15,335 nucleotides of DNA. Source: Rikenellaceae bacterium (GTDB lineage Bacteria; Bacteroidota; Bacteroidia; Bacteroidales; UBA932). The stretch covers positions 1 to 15,335 of the forward strand of contig DPKJ01000013.1 of assembly GCA_003542575.1 (NCBI GenBank), given 5' to 3'. The notes beneath the pieces were generated by a model. That model ran no database searches, was not told the origin of the DNA, and saw only the letters and a program-made list of their open reading frames with translations. The first letter of the stretch is position 1; every line of letters begins with the position of its first letter. Made by a program: the position numbers and the translations under genes. This document shows positions 5,351 through 14,088 of this stretch, one piece after another.

Positions 5351-7803
5351 AAAGAGTATTACTGGCAATCATATTTATACTAACATTCTTCCGGATATCT
5401 GCTTCGGAAGTGGTTGTTGTTAAATACAACTCAGTACCTCTCAATATAGCATTGACTCAGCTAAGTGAAAGTTATGGGATTTCGCTCTCATTTGACGACA
5501 GGGAGCTTTCGGGTTATATTATATCAATATCCGGAAGATTCAATTCAGCAGATGAGGTTATAATTAGAATGTTGGCTAATTTACCTTTAAGACTTAGGAA
5601 AATTTCCGGGGTTTGGGTTATATCTTCTGTTTTAGCAGATAAATCCACTGACAGTTTAAAAATTAAATCCGGTGATAATGTGTTAATTGAAGGCGTTGTA
5701 ATGGATGCCCAAACAGGAGAAAGACTTCCCTATGCTTTGCTCACTTTAATGGATAAAAGGTTTTATTCAGATAGGAATGGCTATTTCTCATTTAAAGAAT
5801 CAACAGCAAAAAATGAGTCATTATCATATAATGCAGCAGTTGGGTATCTTGGATATAATATTTCAAATGTTACACTTACAGGAGCAAGCCTCAATCGTAT
5901 TTTTCTAACTCCTGTATCATTTACCCTGGATACTGTTTTAGTAAGACATTATTTAACCAGCCGATCTTTTCAGTCCGGAGACTCACCTGCATCAGTAAGG
6001 ATAAACCATGCCATTGCAAAATACCTTCCCGGGAACGGAGATAATTCGGTATTTAATCTTCTTAGATTAATGCCTGGTGTGAGAGCTTCCGGAGAACCCT
6101 CATTTCTCTCGGTTTGGGGCTCAAATGAGGGGGAAAGCCTTGTGAAAATGGATGGATACAGACTTTTCGCAATGAATAATTTCAATGAGCAGATCAGTTC
6201 TGTTAACCCTTTTCTTGTTAAGGAGGTTCGGTTGACAAAGGGAGCATTTTCAGTGAACAACAGCGGTGCCTCCGGTTCAGTTGCAGAGATTTATGGAATT
6301 GATGGGAATTCATCGCGTCCTGTAGTTAAAGCAAATATTAATAATCTTACAGCCAATTTATTTGCCTCTGCTCCAACAGGTTCAAGATCGGTAGTAATGG
6401 CTGCTTATCGCCAAACATATTACAATTTATACGATGTAAACAAATTTAATCCTTATGGTAATAGACCTGAAAATTCGGGATCTCAGGCTTCAAGAGACAT
6501 TTATATAATTCCTGATTACCTTTTCAGGGATGCCAACCTTAGGTTCAAAAGCACTTTTGGTGTTGATAATACTTTAACGGCAGGAGTTTATGCTGCAGAG
6601 GATGATTTCAACTATCAGTTTGAATTCGGAGATTTATTTTACGATGCAAAAGAGACTAACAGGCAATATGCCTTCTCTCTGAATGTTAATGCTAAAATTG
6701 GAATACCCGGTAAATCAGACTTATCACTAGTTTATTCTTCAAATAATCTTACGGCAGACAATATAAGCAGATATCGGGGCCAAAATCTTATATCATACAA
6801 AACTAATAACCTAATTGGAGAATATGGTGCCGAGTTTATTCATAAGATTGAGGTGGGTAAAAGAAATTTCATAGATTTTGGACTTTCCATCAAAAAATTA
6901 TTTGAAGGTTTTAATGGAGATAATGCTGATAATAAGATCTATTCTTTTTTTATTAACGAGAAATTGGTTTTGGATAAATTTGAAGGAAATGTTGGGATGA
7001 GATTAGATTCCTATTTAGGTAAAAGCTATTTTCAACCAAGAGTTGCCGCTGTTTTCAATTTGGGATATGGAATTAAGTTAAATGCGGCTTATGGTATTCA
7101 TAATCAGTTTTCAGGCAAAATCCCATATATTGACTATGATGGAAACTTTTCATATTTATGGAAACTTTTTAATGGGGCTAACATACCAGTTATTAAATCG
7201 GAGCATCTCATTTTTGGTGCATCTTACAATCACAACGGATGGCTTATGAGTACTGAGGTTTTTAGCAGAGAAAGTAGTGGAATCCTAAAATTTTCAAGAA
7301 ACAGGGGGAATGTAAGAATAGCTGAGTATTCAGCGAATATTAAAGGAGTTGATATGATGATCAATAAGGAACACAATGGATCATACATTTTTGTCTCAAC
7401 TACCATTTCGTCTGTTAATGAGAAACTTGATAATACCGAAAACAGCACTCTTAAATATAACCCTGCAGAGATTAAAGCGGGCTTACTTTTAAATTTTTCT
7501 CCATTCTTCTTTTCAACCACCTATGTTAATGGGTGGGGCTACAGAAGCAGTTATCAAAATATTTCAAACGATGATACATCCAGCGAACAGTATTCAAGGT
7601 TGGACATATCTGCAAATTACAGATTTACCAAAAACAGATTTGTGCTCAACATGGGTATTTCAATATTGAATCTGTTAAATACTCTCAATTACAAATATAT
7701 TGATGTTGTGCCGAACTTGCCGGGTGGTCAATCGGGATATTTGAATACATATTCTCAGGCAATTCCTTTTACTCCCTTACTTTCGCTTGAATTAAATTTC
7801 TGA
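5347..7803 (+). CDS. TonB-dependent outer-membrane receptor with N-terminal STN signalling domain
   Basis: The 818-residue receptor would import a ligand across the outer membrane using TonB energy and report its presence to FecR. A signal peptide (1-20) is followed by an STN (secretin/TonB short N-terminal) domain at about 25-93 (VPLNIALTQLSESYGISLSFD). A carboxypeptidase-regulatory-like beta-sandwich spans about 113-190 (IEGVVMDAQTGERLPYALLTL). The plug is at about 215-320 (NLLRLMPGV, VKMDGYRLF, VKEVRLTKGAFSVNNSGASG) and the beta-barrel runs to a terminal phenylalanine (LSLELNF). It is much shorter than SusC proteins (about 1000 residues) and no SusD gene follows, so glycan uptake is unlikely; iron, cofactor or another small ligand is more plausible. 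The start is TTG, overlapping the fecR stop by 4 bases; no nearby ATG would keep the signal peptide. Confidence 0.92.
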   Translation: MKRVLLAIIFILTFFRISASEVVVVKYNSVPLNIALTQLSESYGISLSFDDRELSGYIISISGRFNSADEVIIRMLANLPLRLRKISGVWVISSVLADKSTDSLKIKSGDNVLIEGVVMDAQTGERLPYALLTLMDKRFYSDRNGYFSFKESTAKNESLSYNAAVGYLGYNISNVTLTGASLNRIFLTPVSFTLDTVLVRHYLTSRSFQSGDSPASVRINHAIAKYLPGNGDNSVFNLLRLMPGVRASGEPSFLSVWGSNEGESLVKMDGYRLFAMNNFNEQISSVNPFLVKEVRLTKGAFSVNNSGASGSVAEIYGIDGNSSRPVVKANINNLTANLFASAPTGSRSVVMAAYRQTYYNLYDVNKFNPYGNRPENSGSQASRDIYIIPDYLFRDANLRFKSTFGVDNTLTAGVYAAEDDFNYQFEFGDLFYDAKETNRQYAFSLNVNAKIGIPGKSDLSLVYSSNNLTADNISRYRGQNLISYKTNNLIGEYGAEFIHKIEVGKRNFIDFGLSIKKLFEGFNGDNADNKIYSFFINEKLVLDKFEGNVGMRLDSYLGKSYFQPRVAAVFNLGYGIKLNAAYGIHNQFSGKIPYIDYDGNFSYLWKLFNGANIPVIKSEHLIFGASYNHNGWLMSTEVFSRESSGILKFSRNRGNVRIAEYSANIKGVDMMINKEHNGSYIFVSTTISSVNEKLDNTENSTLKYNPAEIKAGLLLNFSPFFFSTTYVNGWGYRSSYQNISNDDTSSEQYSRLDISANYRFTKNRFVLNMGISILNLLNTLNYKYIDVVPNLPGGQSGYLNTYSQAIPFTPLLSLELNF

Positions 7804-7869
7804 TTGCGGTAGGGTAAAGCTTTGTTTAAGCGGTTAAATGTAAAAGAAACTTTAAAATCATTTACCGAT

Positions 7870-8736
7870 ATGAAAACAAAAAATTTAATCTACTTGTTTG
7901 CAGGACTTTTTACCTTACTGACTGTTTCCTGCCAGAAATCTGAAATCCCCGTTGATGAGCTTTCAGATGAATATACAGATGTTATTACTGTATCTGCCGA
8001 AGGCGCAACTGAATTTATTACAAAGAGCGTTGTCCCAACTTTTGAAGATACTGAAGAGTTGACAGCAAATGAAATTGAATTTCTTTTTGCCGTTAGAGAA
8101 GAGGAGAAGCTTGCCAGAGACGTTTATGCAAAATTTTATGAATTCTACGAAGCCAGACCATTTGCAATAATTGGTAAAGCAGAGGAAAATCATATTGCTG
8201 CAGTAGAGAGGCTATTCTACTTCTATTCAATAGAATATCCTAAAGTGGGAGAAGCCGGAGTATTTGAGGATTCAGAGCGTCAGGCCTATTATAATGAGCT
8301 GATTGAGAAGGGAGATTCACTCCTTGGTGCGTACAAAGCAGCAGCATACCTCGAAGAGAGAGATATCGCAGATTACAAAGCTGTTCTTAATGACATAACA
8401 AATCCAAATATTAAAATGGTTATTGAGCATTTGTACAGAGGATCAATAAACCATTTCAAGGCAATGCTCCGTCAGATAGATGCACTTGGCAGCAGTTACG
8501 AAAATTCGTTCCTTACTCAGGAGGAGTATGACAGCATAATTAAGAGTAACTTCCTGAATGGCAAGAGATACCAAATCAGAGGATCAGAAAACAGGACTAA
8601 CAACGGTAACGGTTTTGGTTTAGCGAAAGCTGCAGTAAATTCCAATGGAGAATGTACTAAAACAGCAAACGGAAATACTCCGGGAAACCAACAGCAGGCC
8701 GGTAAAATGGGTAAGGGATACAGAGGGGGCAGATAA
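7870..8736 (+). CDS. DUF2202 ferritin-like lipoprotein
   Basis: The protein has 288 residues. A lipoprotein signal peptide ends in LLTVS before C21, so the mature protein is lipid-anchored. Residues about 63-225 form a DUF2202 domain, a ferritin-like four-helix bundle: ANEIEFLFAVREEEKLARDVY, then EENHIAAVERL, EERDIADYKAVL and VIEHLYRGSINHF. Glutamate and histidine residues such as E79, E105, H108, E163, E186 and H195 are plausible metal ligands for a diiron site. A polar G/N/Q-rich tail (about 238-288) ends in GKGYRGGR, a tail I have seen in other members of the family. The function of DUF2202 is not established. ATG at 7870 is chosen because it begins the signal peptide; an earlier in-frame TTG at 7822 adds 16 residues that would spoil it. 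It lies 66 bases after the receptor gene and before a terminator, so it is probably the last gene of the operon. Confidence 0.85.
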   Translation: MKTKNLIYLFAGLFTLLTVSCQKSEIPVDELSDEYTDVITVSAEGATEFITKSVVPTFEDTEELTANEIEFLFAVREEEKLARDVYAKFYEFYEARPFAIIGKAEENHIAAVERLFYFYSIEYPKVGEAGVFEDSERQAYYNELIEKGDSLLGAYKAAAYLEERDIADYKAVLNDITNPNIKMVIEHLYRGSINHFKAMLRQIDALGSSYENSFLTQEEYDSIIKSNFLNGKRYQIRGSENRTNNGNGFGLAKAAVNSNGECTKTANGNTPGNQQQAGKMGKGYRGGR

Positions 8737-8766
8737 TAATACCGGAGTGTGATTATTATATAAAAG

Positions 8767-8794
8767 AGAGGATGACCTGTTCAGGTCATCCTCT
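8767..8794. terminator. Bidirectional hairpin terminator
   Basis: A 12-bp perfect stem, GAGGATGACCTG (8768-8779) with CAGGTCATCCTC (8782-8793), gains one more A-T pair outside. T-rich DNA lies on both sides (TTATTATTTTAT after it; TTTTATAT when read on the minus strand). It lies between the convergent DUF2202 and DUF1460 genes and should end both transcripts. Confidence 0.85.
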
Positions 8795-8819
8795 TATTAT
8801 TTTATCTGTTAATAGCTTC

Positions 8820-9662
8820 TTATAAGGGTCTGGCAACCATTATTCCGTTTCCGTTTTTAGACTTGAGCGAATAATTCATAAGGGTCTCTTTCTCAATGAC
8901 AACCTTCATTTCGGCTGAAGAGGCGTGAATGAAGGTTAATTTATTGCCCTGAAAGTAGATAAAGGCTACGTGTGAAATGTCAATCCCTCCCATTTTAGTT
9001 ACAAAACAAACCATGTCACCATTTTGAAAAGAGGCTCTGTTTTTCTCTATTTCCGATGCAGGAATACGGAAATTTTTTCTTCCCGTTGCCTCTTGCTCAA
9101 TAATTCTGATTTTTTCGGTGAGCCCAGGTTTGCCCTTTAGTTGTTTATACTTCTCGTGATTTGTAGACATTACATATAGATTCACATTGTGTTCGATACC
9201 TCCGGACTCTTTCGTGATGTTCCAGATTAGTCCCTTCTTTTGGTTTTCATACAACCAATCTGTAGTGTAGTGTAGTCTGTCGGAATAGTCATTTATAACT
9301 CCGTTTCGGTATCTTATGAGCTGAAGGTTTTTTCCAAACTTTTCAAATGTGGGATCTCCCTCTTTAACCGTTTTTGAAAGTGCCAGAACTGTCTCTACCA
9401 GTGTGGTGCAATCAAGTTCACGCAGGTTAATGATCAGTTGTTCAGGCTCTTTTTCCAGTGTATGACCAACATAGGGTGTCTCCAGAAAGAAGAGGGCACT
9501 CTTGGTGACCAAATCTCCCATGCTTATCTCTGATGCATCGCCTATGTGCAGGATATATCTTTCAAATATCTCTTTGTCCTTGTCTGTTTTTTGAGATTGA
9601 TTCTGCGAATTTACAATATGTGTAAAAAATACAAAAAATAGTATTATGGCTAATCGCTTCAT
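8820..9662 (-). CDS. DUF1460 family secreted N-acetylmuramoyl-L-alanine amidase-like protein
   Basis: The protein has 280 residues. A signal peptide (1-19, ending near VNS) exports it to the periplasm or surface. The rest matches the DUF1460 family, which has an NlpC/P60-like cysteine-peptidase fold and is thought to act on peptidoglycan. FFLETPYVGHTLE (58-70) is the family's N-terminal signature. C85 in RELDCTTLVE is the expected catalytic nucleophile. H231 in DISHVAFI and H246 in FIHASS are candidates for the catalytic histidine and a supporting residue. Length is normal and no repeats or binding modules are added. It is alone on the minus strand, divergent from the large PEPCK-like gene, with its own promoter and a terminator at its end. 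The exact bond cleaved is not known from sequence. Confidence 0.88.
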   Translation of the reverse strand: MKRLAIILFFVFFTHIVNSQNQSQKTDKDKEIFERYILHIGDASEISMGDLVTKSALFFLETPYVGHTLEKEPEQLIINLRELDCTTLVETVLALSKTVKEGDPTFEKFGKNLQLIRYRNGVINDYSDRLHYTTDWLYENQKKGLIWNITKESGGIEHNVNLYVMSTNHEKYKQLKGKPGLTEKIRIIEQEATGRKNFRIPASEIEKNRASFQNGDMVCFVTKMGGIDISHVAFIYFQGNKLTFIHASSAEMKVVIEKETLMNYSLKSKNGNGIMVARPL

Positions 9663-9692
9663 TATATAGTGGTTTTAAAAAATAACTTATTC

Positions 9693-9724
9693 CAAAGATC
9701 ATTTTTTTTTGGAAGCCAACCAAA
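9693..9724 (-). promoter_or_regulatory. Promoter for the DUF1460 gene
   Basis: On the minus strand TTTG (9721-9724) is followed after 20 bp by GATCTTTG (9693-9700), one mismatch from TAnnTTTG. The start would be near 9686, about 24 bases before the ATG. It lies inside the shared 132-bp divergent region. Confidence 0.55.
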
Positions 9725-9761
9725 AATAAATTTTAAGGAACCATTTTTGCATATTACTTTA

Positions 9762-9769
9762 GCCGTTCA
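9762..9769 (+). promoter_or_regulatory. Weak -7 candidate for the large PEPCK-like gene
   Basis: TACTTTAG matches TAnnTTTG at all but one position, with TTTT about 20 bp upstream. It would start transcription about 20-25 bases before the ATG at 9795. This is a weak match and only a suggestion. Confidence 0.25.
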
Positions 9770-9794
9770 GATTTACAATTTACAATTCTGCCTT

Positions 9795-12700
9795 ATGAAA
9801 GTTAAAAAAGAGTCATTGGGGTTTTTTGATAACCCGCAGCAAAACTCAAGAGAGTATATTCATCAGTACATAAAGCTAAGACTGGAAGCACTTGGTCTGG
9901 TTGATGAGGAGTTTGGAAGCGATGATTCTCAAGGGTTTTTACACCTTGCTAAATCATTGATTATTAATTACAGAGAGAGGGAGAGACAGTTTAAAAATTA
10001 TCTTTGCCCTGCAGATCAGCGAATTCAGAATTTTATTCGCAACTACTATAAAGGAGTTGATGTTCCTGAGATAAATATTCCGTCATTCACCTTTACGCTG
10101 GATTTCTATGGTATTGCCAGAGAGCTTTCTCTTCCTGAAAAGAAGGAGGAGTATGCCTCTCAATATATAAGTTCTTACAGAGTAAAACAGGGAATCCTTC
10201 ATAATCCCCGCCATGACAGAAGGACCACAAAAGGGGTGTTTCATATTGCCGAGGGAGGAATGCCTATCCCTGATGATAAGAAGGCTGTACCTATGCTGGC
10301 AGCTGCCAGACTACTAAAGAGAGCAACGGAGATTGATGGTGATATATTTAATCTGCCATTTACAGAAGATAACAGTAAAAAGGCTAAAATATTTGTCTCT
10401 CTGCTACTTAGGCCTTTAGTAAGTCCTAAAGTTGATGGGATATCTCCTGAAAAGAGCATGGAGGTTAGATTCTTTGCCCCCGGGTCATTGGTTTCAAATC
10501 TTGATTTTGTAGAGTCGATTTTTGGAAATGGAGGTTCGCCATACCATATTTCAAACGATGCCGCACTGGACTTTGATTCATGGAGTGGCCATACGGGTTG
10601 CATAATTCTGGCTCCGCAATTGAGCAAAATGACTAAGAAAGAGCTTGGTCTGCCACATATCTCAGAGGCAACAGAGAGGCAAAAGCGTGACGGTATGTGC
10701 TGGGAGAATGAGACGGAGCTGTATAACGAAGGTGAGGCATTTAAGCTGACAATGAGAACCGATGAGGGTGTTATTGTTACAGTTATTGCCGATAATTACT
10801 TTGGATACTCAAAGAAAGAGATTAAAACATTTATCTCCTATGCTGCAAACCTTCTTGGAAATGCAGAAGAGGAGCATGCCGGTGGAGCACTTATATTCCC
10901 GTCCTATAATCAGGGTGAAGGTCATCTGACAAAAGCCGAGAACTTTGTAAATTCTCTGGAAAAAGTTGCCTCGATATTTCCTGACATAATTGAAATGAAG
11001 CCGGAGGGATATGGTATAGATAAAAACTATCCGAATATCTTTTATGTTCCTGAAATGAGCAAATTTGAAATTAAAACTCAAAAGGTTAGCTGGACTAAAA
11101 AGAAACAGGACTATAACATAAAGCTCCTTCCCGGAAATATTTACATATTGCCTAACGGAAATAAATACCGTATGGAAAAGGCAGCAGCAACGCTGAATTA
11201 TCGCCTTGTTGAGACAAATGCAGAAGGATTGCTTGTTCATAAACCAAGCACTGTATCGGGGGGAGGTAAATCAGAGATTTCAAAATCTATTTCTGATTCA
11301 ATAATCTCCGGATCGTTCTTTATTAAGGATTTTGAGTCTGACTTCAATAAAGTAGATGAGATAATAAACTTCAACTACTTCAACAGGTTTAAGGTTCTTC
11401 CCGAAAAGGGCAAAACAGACAGTCGTTCGTTTTTGAGCAGTAAAAGATCAATGGGATCGTCAATAAAATTACTTACTCCCTCACCGGAGTTTACCGATCA
11501 GTACAATGCCTGGCTTGAGTCTATTCCTCAGTATATAAAAGGAATATCATTTATTGTCAAAAGATTCTATCGTGAAGAGTGGGGTAGTGATTGGAAGAGA
11601 TACTTCTCTGTTGACATTCTTAACGGACAGCCCGGAAATGAACTTAAATACGCAAACCGTAAGCTGACTGCCCGTTATTTAAGAGTTGGCTATGATGATA
11701 AAGGGGCCTGGAGGACTTTCAAACTAAGGCAGGATTATGTTCACGCCGATAAGATTCAGATGGAGGATGATATAACAGTATCAACTGTTGTTCCTACATC
11801 GGAATTGTCAAATCTAAATCCAATTGTAAACAACAAGAGTGTTAAGATTATTGAAAATTGCGAATTCAGATTTTTCCAGCGTCCTGATGAGGCTATAAAC
11901 AGAGGATTTGATAAGAAGGCAGAGATGGATTTATCATCTCCAAATACTTTTATCTCTAATTTTCAGCCTCTTACATTTCAGGATGCAAAGGATATGTCAG
12001 AGGATGTGATAAACTTCGACCTGTTTACACCTCCGATGAGCAATATGATTAAAGAGGTTGCCGAAACAGGTACATCTAAATATTTTGTCTCTTCGTCAAA
12101 CCCTCGTATTGTGGATGGTAAACAGACAAAAAATGTAAGATATCTTCAAACCAGGGATGATTTGATTGATCCTAAGCCAAAATATATTGCGGAGGTAGGT
12201 ATGAGGTTGTCCCGTACTCTGGAAACATCAAAACCACTGTATGTTCCCGTTAATGCTGTTTTGCCGGGTAGAAGAAACAACCCTGCAGAGAAGGGTATCA
12301 GACCACTTGCGGTTTATAACCCTATACATTTTCAGGAATTGCCCGAACTCTTTATGGATTTTATCTGCTCTCTTACAGGCAAGTCTCCCTCTACAACAGG
12401 TGCAGGATCCGAAGGCGCCCTTACAAAGGCACCGTTTAATGCTTTGTGGCCTATAATTGACCTTAATAACTCACTTGTATCCTTTATTTTAACAGGATAT
12501 AGCGGCTTTACGACTCCGGCAGGATTTATAGGACATAAATACAGAATTGATCATGACCTCAGCCTTCTTGTTCCTGAATTGTGGGCAAGACTGAATAATA
12601 ATGAGAGAGATCCTAAACAGATGATTCAAAATAATTACCTTGAAAAAATTGAGGATTTTGAGTTAAATGGAAAAATGATTCCGGCTTCTATTCTCGGCTA

Positions 12701-13247
12701 CAGAATAACTGAGAAGTTTGTGAATGGTTATTTTGGAAGGGTATTTGAGACTCCAAACGTAATATTCCCGGATGATATGCTTAAACCGGAACTCCAGTCT
12801 CTTGATCAGTTTGCCGATGGTGTTTTAAATATTGTTGAAGCTCAGCAAAAAGTTGCAGAGGCTTACTTCAGAGATGGAAGTATCAACTCTGCCTGCCCAC
12901 CTCTGAAAGCACTTCTAAGCATTATGGCATATGGCAAATACGAGAATCTAACTCTTACGTCACCTGAACTGAGAAGCATGTTTACATATGAATATCTTGT
13001 TAATTCAGACTGGTATAAGGGCAGAATTCTGGCTAAACAGCAGTCTGATATAGCACTTTATGCGGGGCATATAAGATATGTAGAGAAAATTATCAGAGAT
13101 GATCAGAATCTGACGCCTGAAATGTATGAGAATCTCATTTCAAGTCTAAATACTCTAAAAGGAAATTATGAATATATATGTTCATACGACTATGTGAAAT
13201 ACCTTAATGGTACAATAGGTAAGGATCACATAAAGAGCAGGTGCTAA
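9795..13247 (+). CDS. 1150-residue protein, probable PPi-type phosphoenolpyruvate carboxykinase
   Basis: This large soluble protein has no signal peptide or membrane segment. I think it is the pyrophosphate-dependent PEP carboxykinase family (about 1100-1150 residues), which interconverts oxaloacetate plus PPi with phosphoenolpyruvate, phosphate and CO2. Conserved-looking blocks are MEVRFFAPGSLVSNLDFVES (222-241), SGHTGCIILAP (264-274), NYFGYSKKEIK (334-344) and HAGGA (361-365). Two glycine-rich loops are also seen: SGGGKSE (488-494) and TGKSPSTTGAGSEGA (861-875). The Y-x-G-x-x-K-K spacing at 335-341 recalls the YAGEMKK metal-binding motif of ATP-type PEPCK, and the second loop recalls the phosphate loop. 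The family call is from memory. ATG at 9795 is chosen; a GTG at 9669 would add 42 residues without conserved character and overrun the promoters. It is monocistronic and ends at a shared terminator. Confidence 0.65.
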   Translation: MKVKKESLGFFDNPQQNSREYIHQYIKLRLEALGLVDEEFGSDDSQGFLHLAKSLIINYRERERQFKNYLCPADQRIQNFIRNYYKGVDVPEINIPSFTFTLDFYGIARELSLPEKKEEYASQYISSYRVKQGILHNPRHDRRTTKGVFHIAEGGMPIPDDKKAVPMLAAARLLKRATEIDGDIFNLPFTEDNSKKAKIFVSLLLRPLVSPKVDGISPEKSMEVRFFAPGSLVSNLDFVESIFGNGGSPYHISNDAALDFDSWSGHTGCIILAPQLSKMTKKELGLPHISEATERQKRDGMCWENETELYNEGEAFKLTMRTDEGVIVTVIADNYFGYSKKEIKTFISYAANLLGNAEEEHAGGALIFPSYNQGEGHLTKAENFVNSLEKVASIFPDIIEMKPEGYGIDKNYPNIFYVPEMSKFEIKTQKVSWTKKKQDYNIKLLPGNIYILPNGNKYRMEKAAATLNYRLVETNAEGLLVHKPSTVSGGGKSEISKSISDSIISGSFFIKDFESDFNKVDEIINFNYFNRFKVLPEKGKTDSRSFLSSKRSMGSSIKLLTPSPEFTDQYNAWLESIPQYIKGISFIVKRFYREEWGSDWKRYFSVDILNGQPGNELKYANRKLTARYLRVGYDDKGAWRTFKLRQDYVHADKIQMEDDITVSTVVPTSELSNLNPIVNNKSVKIIENCEFRFFQRPDEAINRGFDKKAEMDLSSPNTFISNFQPLTFQDAKDMSEDVINFDLFTPPMSNMIKEVAETGTSKYFVSSSNPRIVDGKQTKNVRYLQTRDDLIDPKPKYIAEVGMRLSRTLETSKPLYVPVNAVLPGRRNNPAEKGIRPLAVYNPIHFQELPELFMDFICSLTGKSPSTTGAGSEGALTKAPFNALWPIIDLNNSLVSFILTGYSGFTTPAGFIGHKYRIDHDLSLLVPELWARLNNNERDPKQMIQNNYLEKIEDFELNGKMIPASILGYRITEKFVNGYFGRVFETPNVIFPDDMLKPELQSLDQFADGVLNIVEAQQKVAEAYFRDGSINSACPPLKALLSIMAYGKYENLTLTSPELRSMFTYEYLVNSDWYKGRILAKQQSDIALYAGHIRYVEKIIRDDQNLTPEMYENLISSLNTLKGNYEYICSYDYVKYLNGTIGKDHIKSRC

Positions 13248-13271
13248 AAGTTCAATTTCTTTTTCTAAAAG

Positions 13272-13301
13272 AAGAGAGGCCTCAGAAATGGAGCCTCTCT
13301 T
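13272..13301. terminator. Hairpin terminator between convergent genes
   Basis: AAGAGAGGC (13272-13280) pairs perfectly with GCCTCTCTT (13293-13301), and TTTAG follows. The loop contains the stop codon of the LytTR gene on the minus strand (13282-13284). It probably ends transcription of the PEPCK-like gene and possibly of the opposing operon. Confidence 0.65.
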
Positions 13302-14082
13302 TTAGTAATTTATAGCCGGCAGTACTTGCCCTGAGACAGACTCCATCTTTAAGATATACACAGTAACTCTCTTTCCCAAATAACTCTGCTCTTTGTATAG
13401 TCTCGCTGTTTACTATACAGGATCGGTGAATTCTCACAAAGGTATCCGGCAGATTCGCTTCAAAATATTTCATTGTCTGTTCTTTGATGTGTTTGCCGTT
13501 CCCGGTAAAGAGCATCACATAGTCGCCGTATGCCTGTATATAGCTAATCTCTTCTGTCTTTATTATATGAATTCTTGAACCCTCCTTAACGGTAATCTGC
13601 TTAAGTTTTTCATGTTTTATTATTTCACTTTCATCACTTGTGTCATCTTCATCATCGGCATAATATGCTTCATTAACAGAATTAGTTGATTTGGATAGTG
13701 ATGAATACCACTGAATTGTTATTATCCAGACAGATAGTCCGATAATATTCATTAATGGCAAAAACAGTGAGAAGTTGTATGTATGTGGTGTGGGTTCAAA
13801 AAAGGCAAAAAAGGTGTATGAGACTGCGGCAGATATTGTTGTTGACAGCACTGCAACAACGGTTTTGGCTGCAAGATTTTTAAAGTAGGAATTAATGTAC
13901 CAGTAATAGTATAGTGCACCATATATGGGCACCATATAGGATATGCTTACGATTAAAGCAGTTAAAAAATTAGTCTGTGCATAAAAAACAAGAGTAAACC
14001 ACAGGAGAGCAATCGTAAGTAACGATGAAGCTGCTCCTGTGATTTTTCTTTCGAATGACTCTTTAAAAGGTTGTTTTAGCAT
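13282..14082 (-). CDS. Membrane-anchored LytTR-domain transcriptional regulator
   Basis: The protein has 266 residues. Four hydrophobic segments (about 16-34, 40-58, 73-95 and 106-126) form an N-terminal membrane domain. An acidic linker (139-155, rich in D and E) follows. Residues about 163-264 form a LytTR DNA-binding domain: RIHIIKTEEISYIQAYGDYVMLF, then FVRIHRSCIVNSETIQRAEL, and a C-terminal strand-turn typical of the fold. No receiver domain or histidine kinase domain is present, so this is a one-component membrane regulator rather than a response regulator. The signal and targets are unknown. The gene starts 6 bases after the stop of the LiaF-like gene and is surely co-transcribed with it. 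Such a pair could sense envelope stress, by analogy with LiaF, but that is inference. Confidence 0.88.
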   Translation of the reverse strand: MLKQPFKESFERKITGAASSLLTIALLWFTLVFYAQTNFLTALIVSISYMVPIYGALYYYWYINSYFKNLAAKTVVAVLSTTISAAVSYTFFAFFEPTPHTYNFSLFLPLMNIIGLSVWIITIQWYSSLSKSTNSVNEAYYADDEDDTSDESEIIKHEKLKQITVKEGSRIHIIKTEEISYIQAYGDYVMLFTGNGKHIKEQTMKYFEANLPDTFVRIHRSCIVNSETIQRAELFGKESYCVYLKDGVCLRASTAGYKLLKERLHF

Positions 14083-14088
14083 TTGAGC

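Noticed and set aside
7822..7869. TTG start at 7822 for the DUF2202 protein
   Set aside because: It would put 16 polar residues in front of a clear lipoprotein signal peptide. ATG at 7870 gives a normal signal with the cysteine at residue 21.
4065..8736. Reading the cluster as a polysaccharide utilisation locus
   Set aside because: There is no SusD gene, no glycoside hydrolase, and the receptor at 818 residues is far shorter than SusC.
9669..9794. Extension of the large PEPCK-like protein to a GTG at 9669 (42 more residues)
   Set aside because: The added part is low in conserved character, would begin 6 bases from the opposing DUF1460 start and would overrun both divergent promoters. ATG at 9795 starts directly before the soluble, conserved part.
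10241..10627. 128-residue minus-strand frame inside the PEPCK-like gene, and a similar one at 10809-11240
   Set aside because: Both lie wholly inside a conserved coding region on the other strand and look like shadows of its codons.
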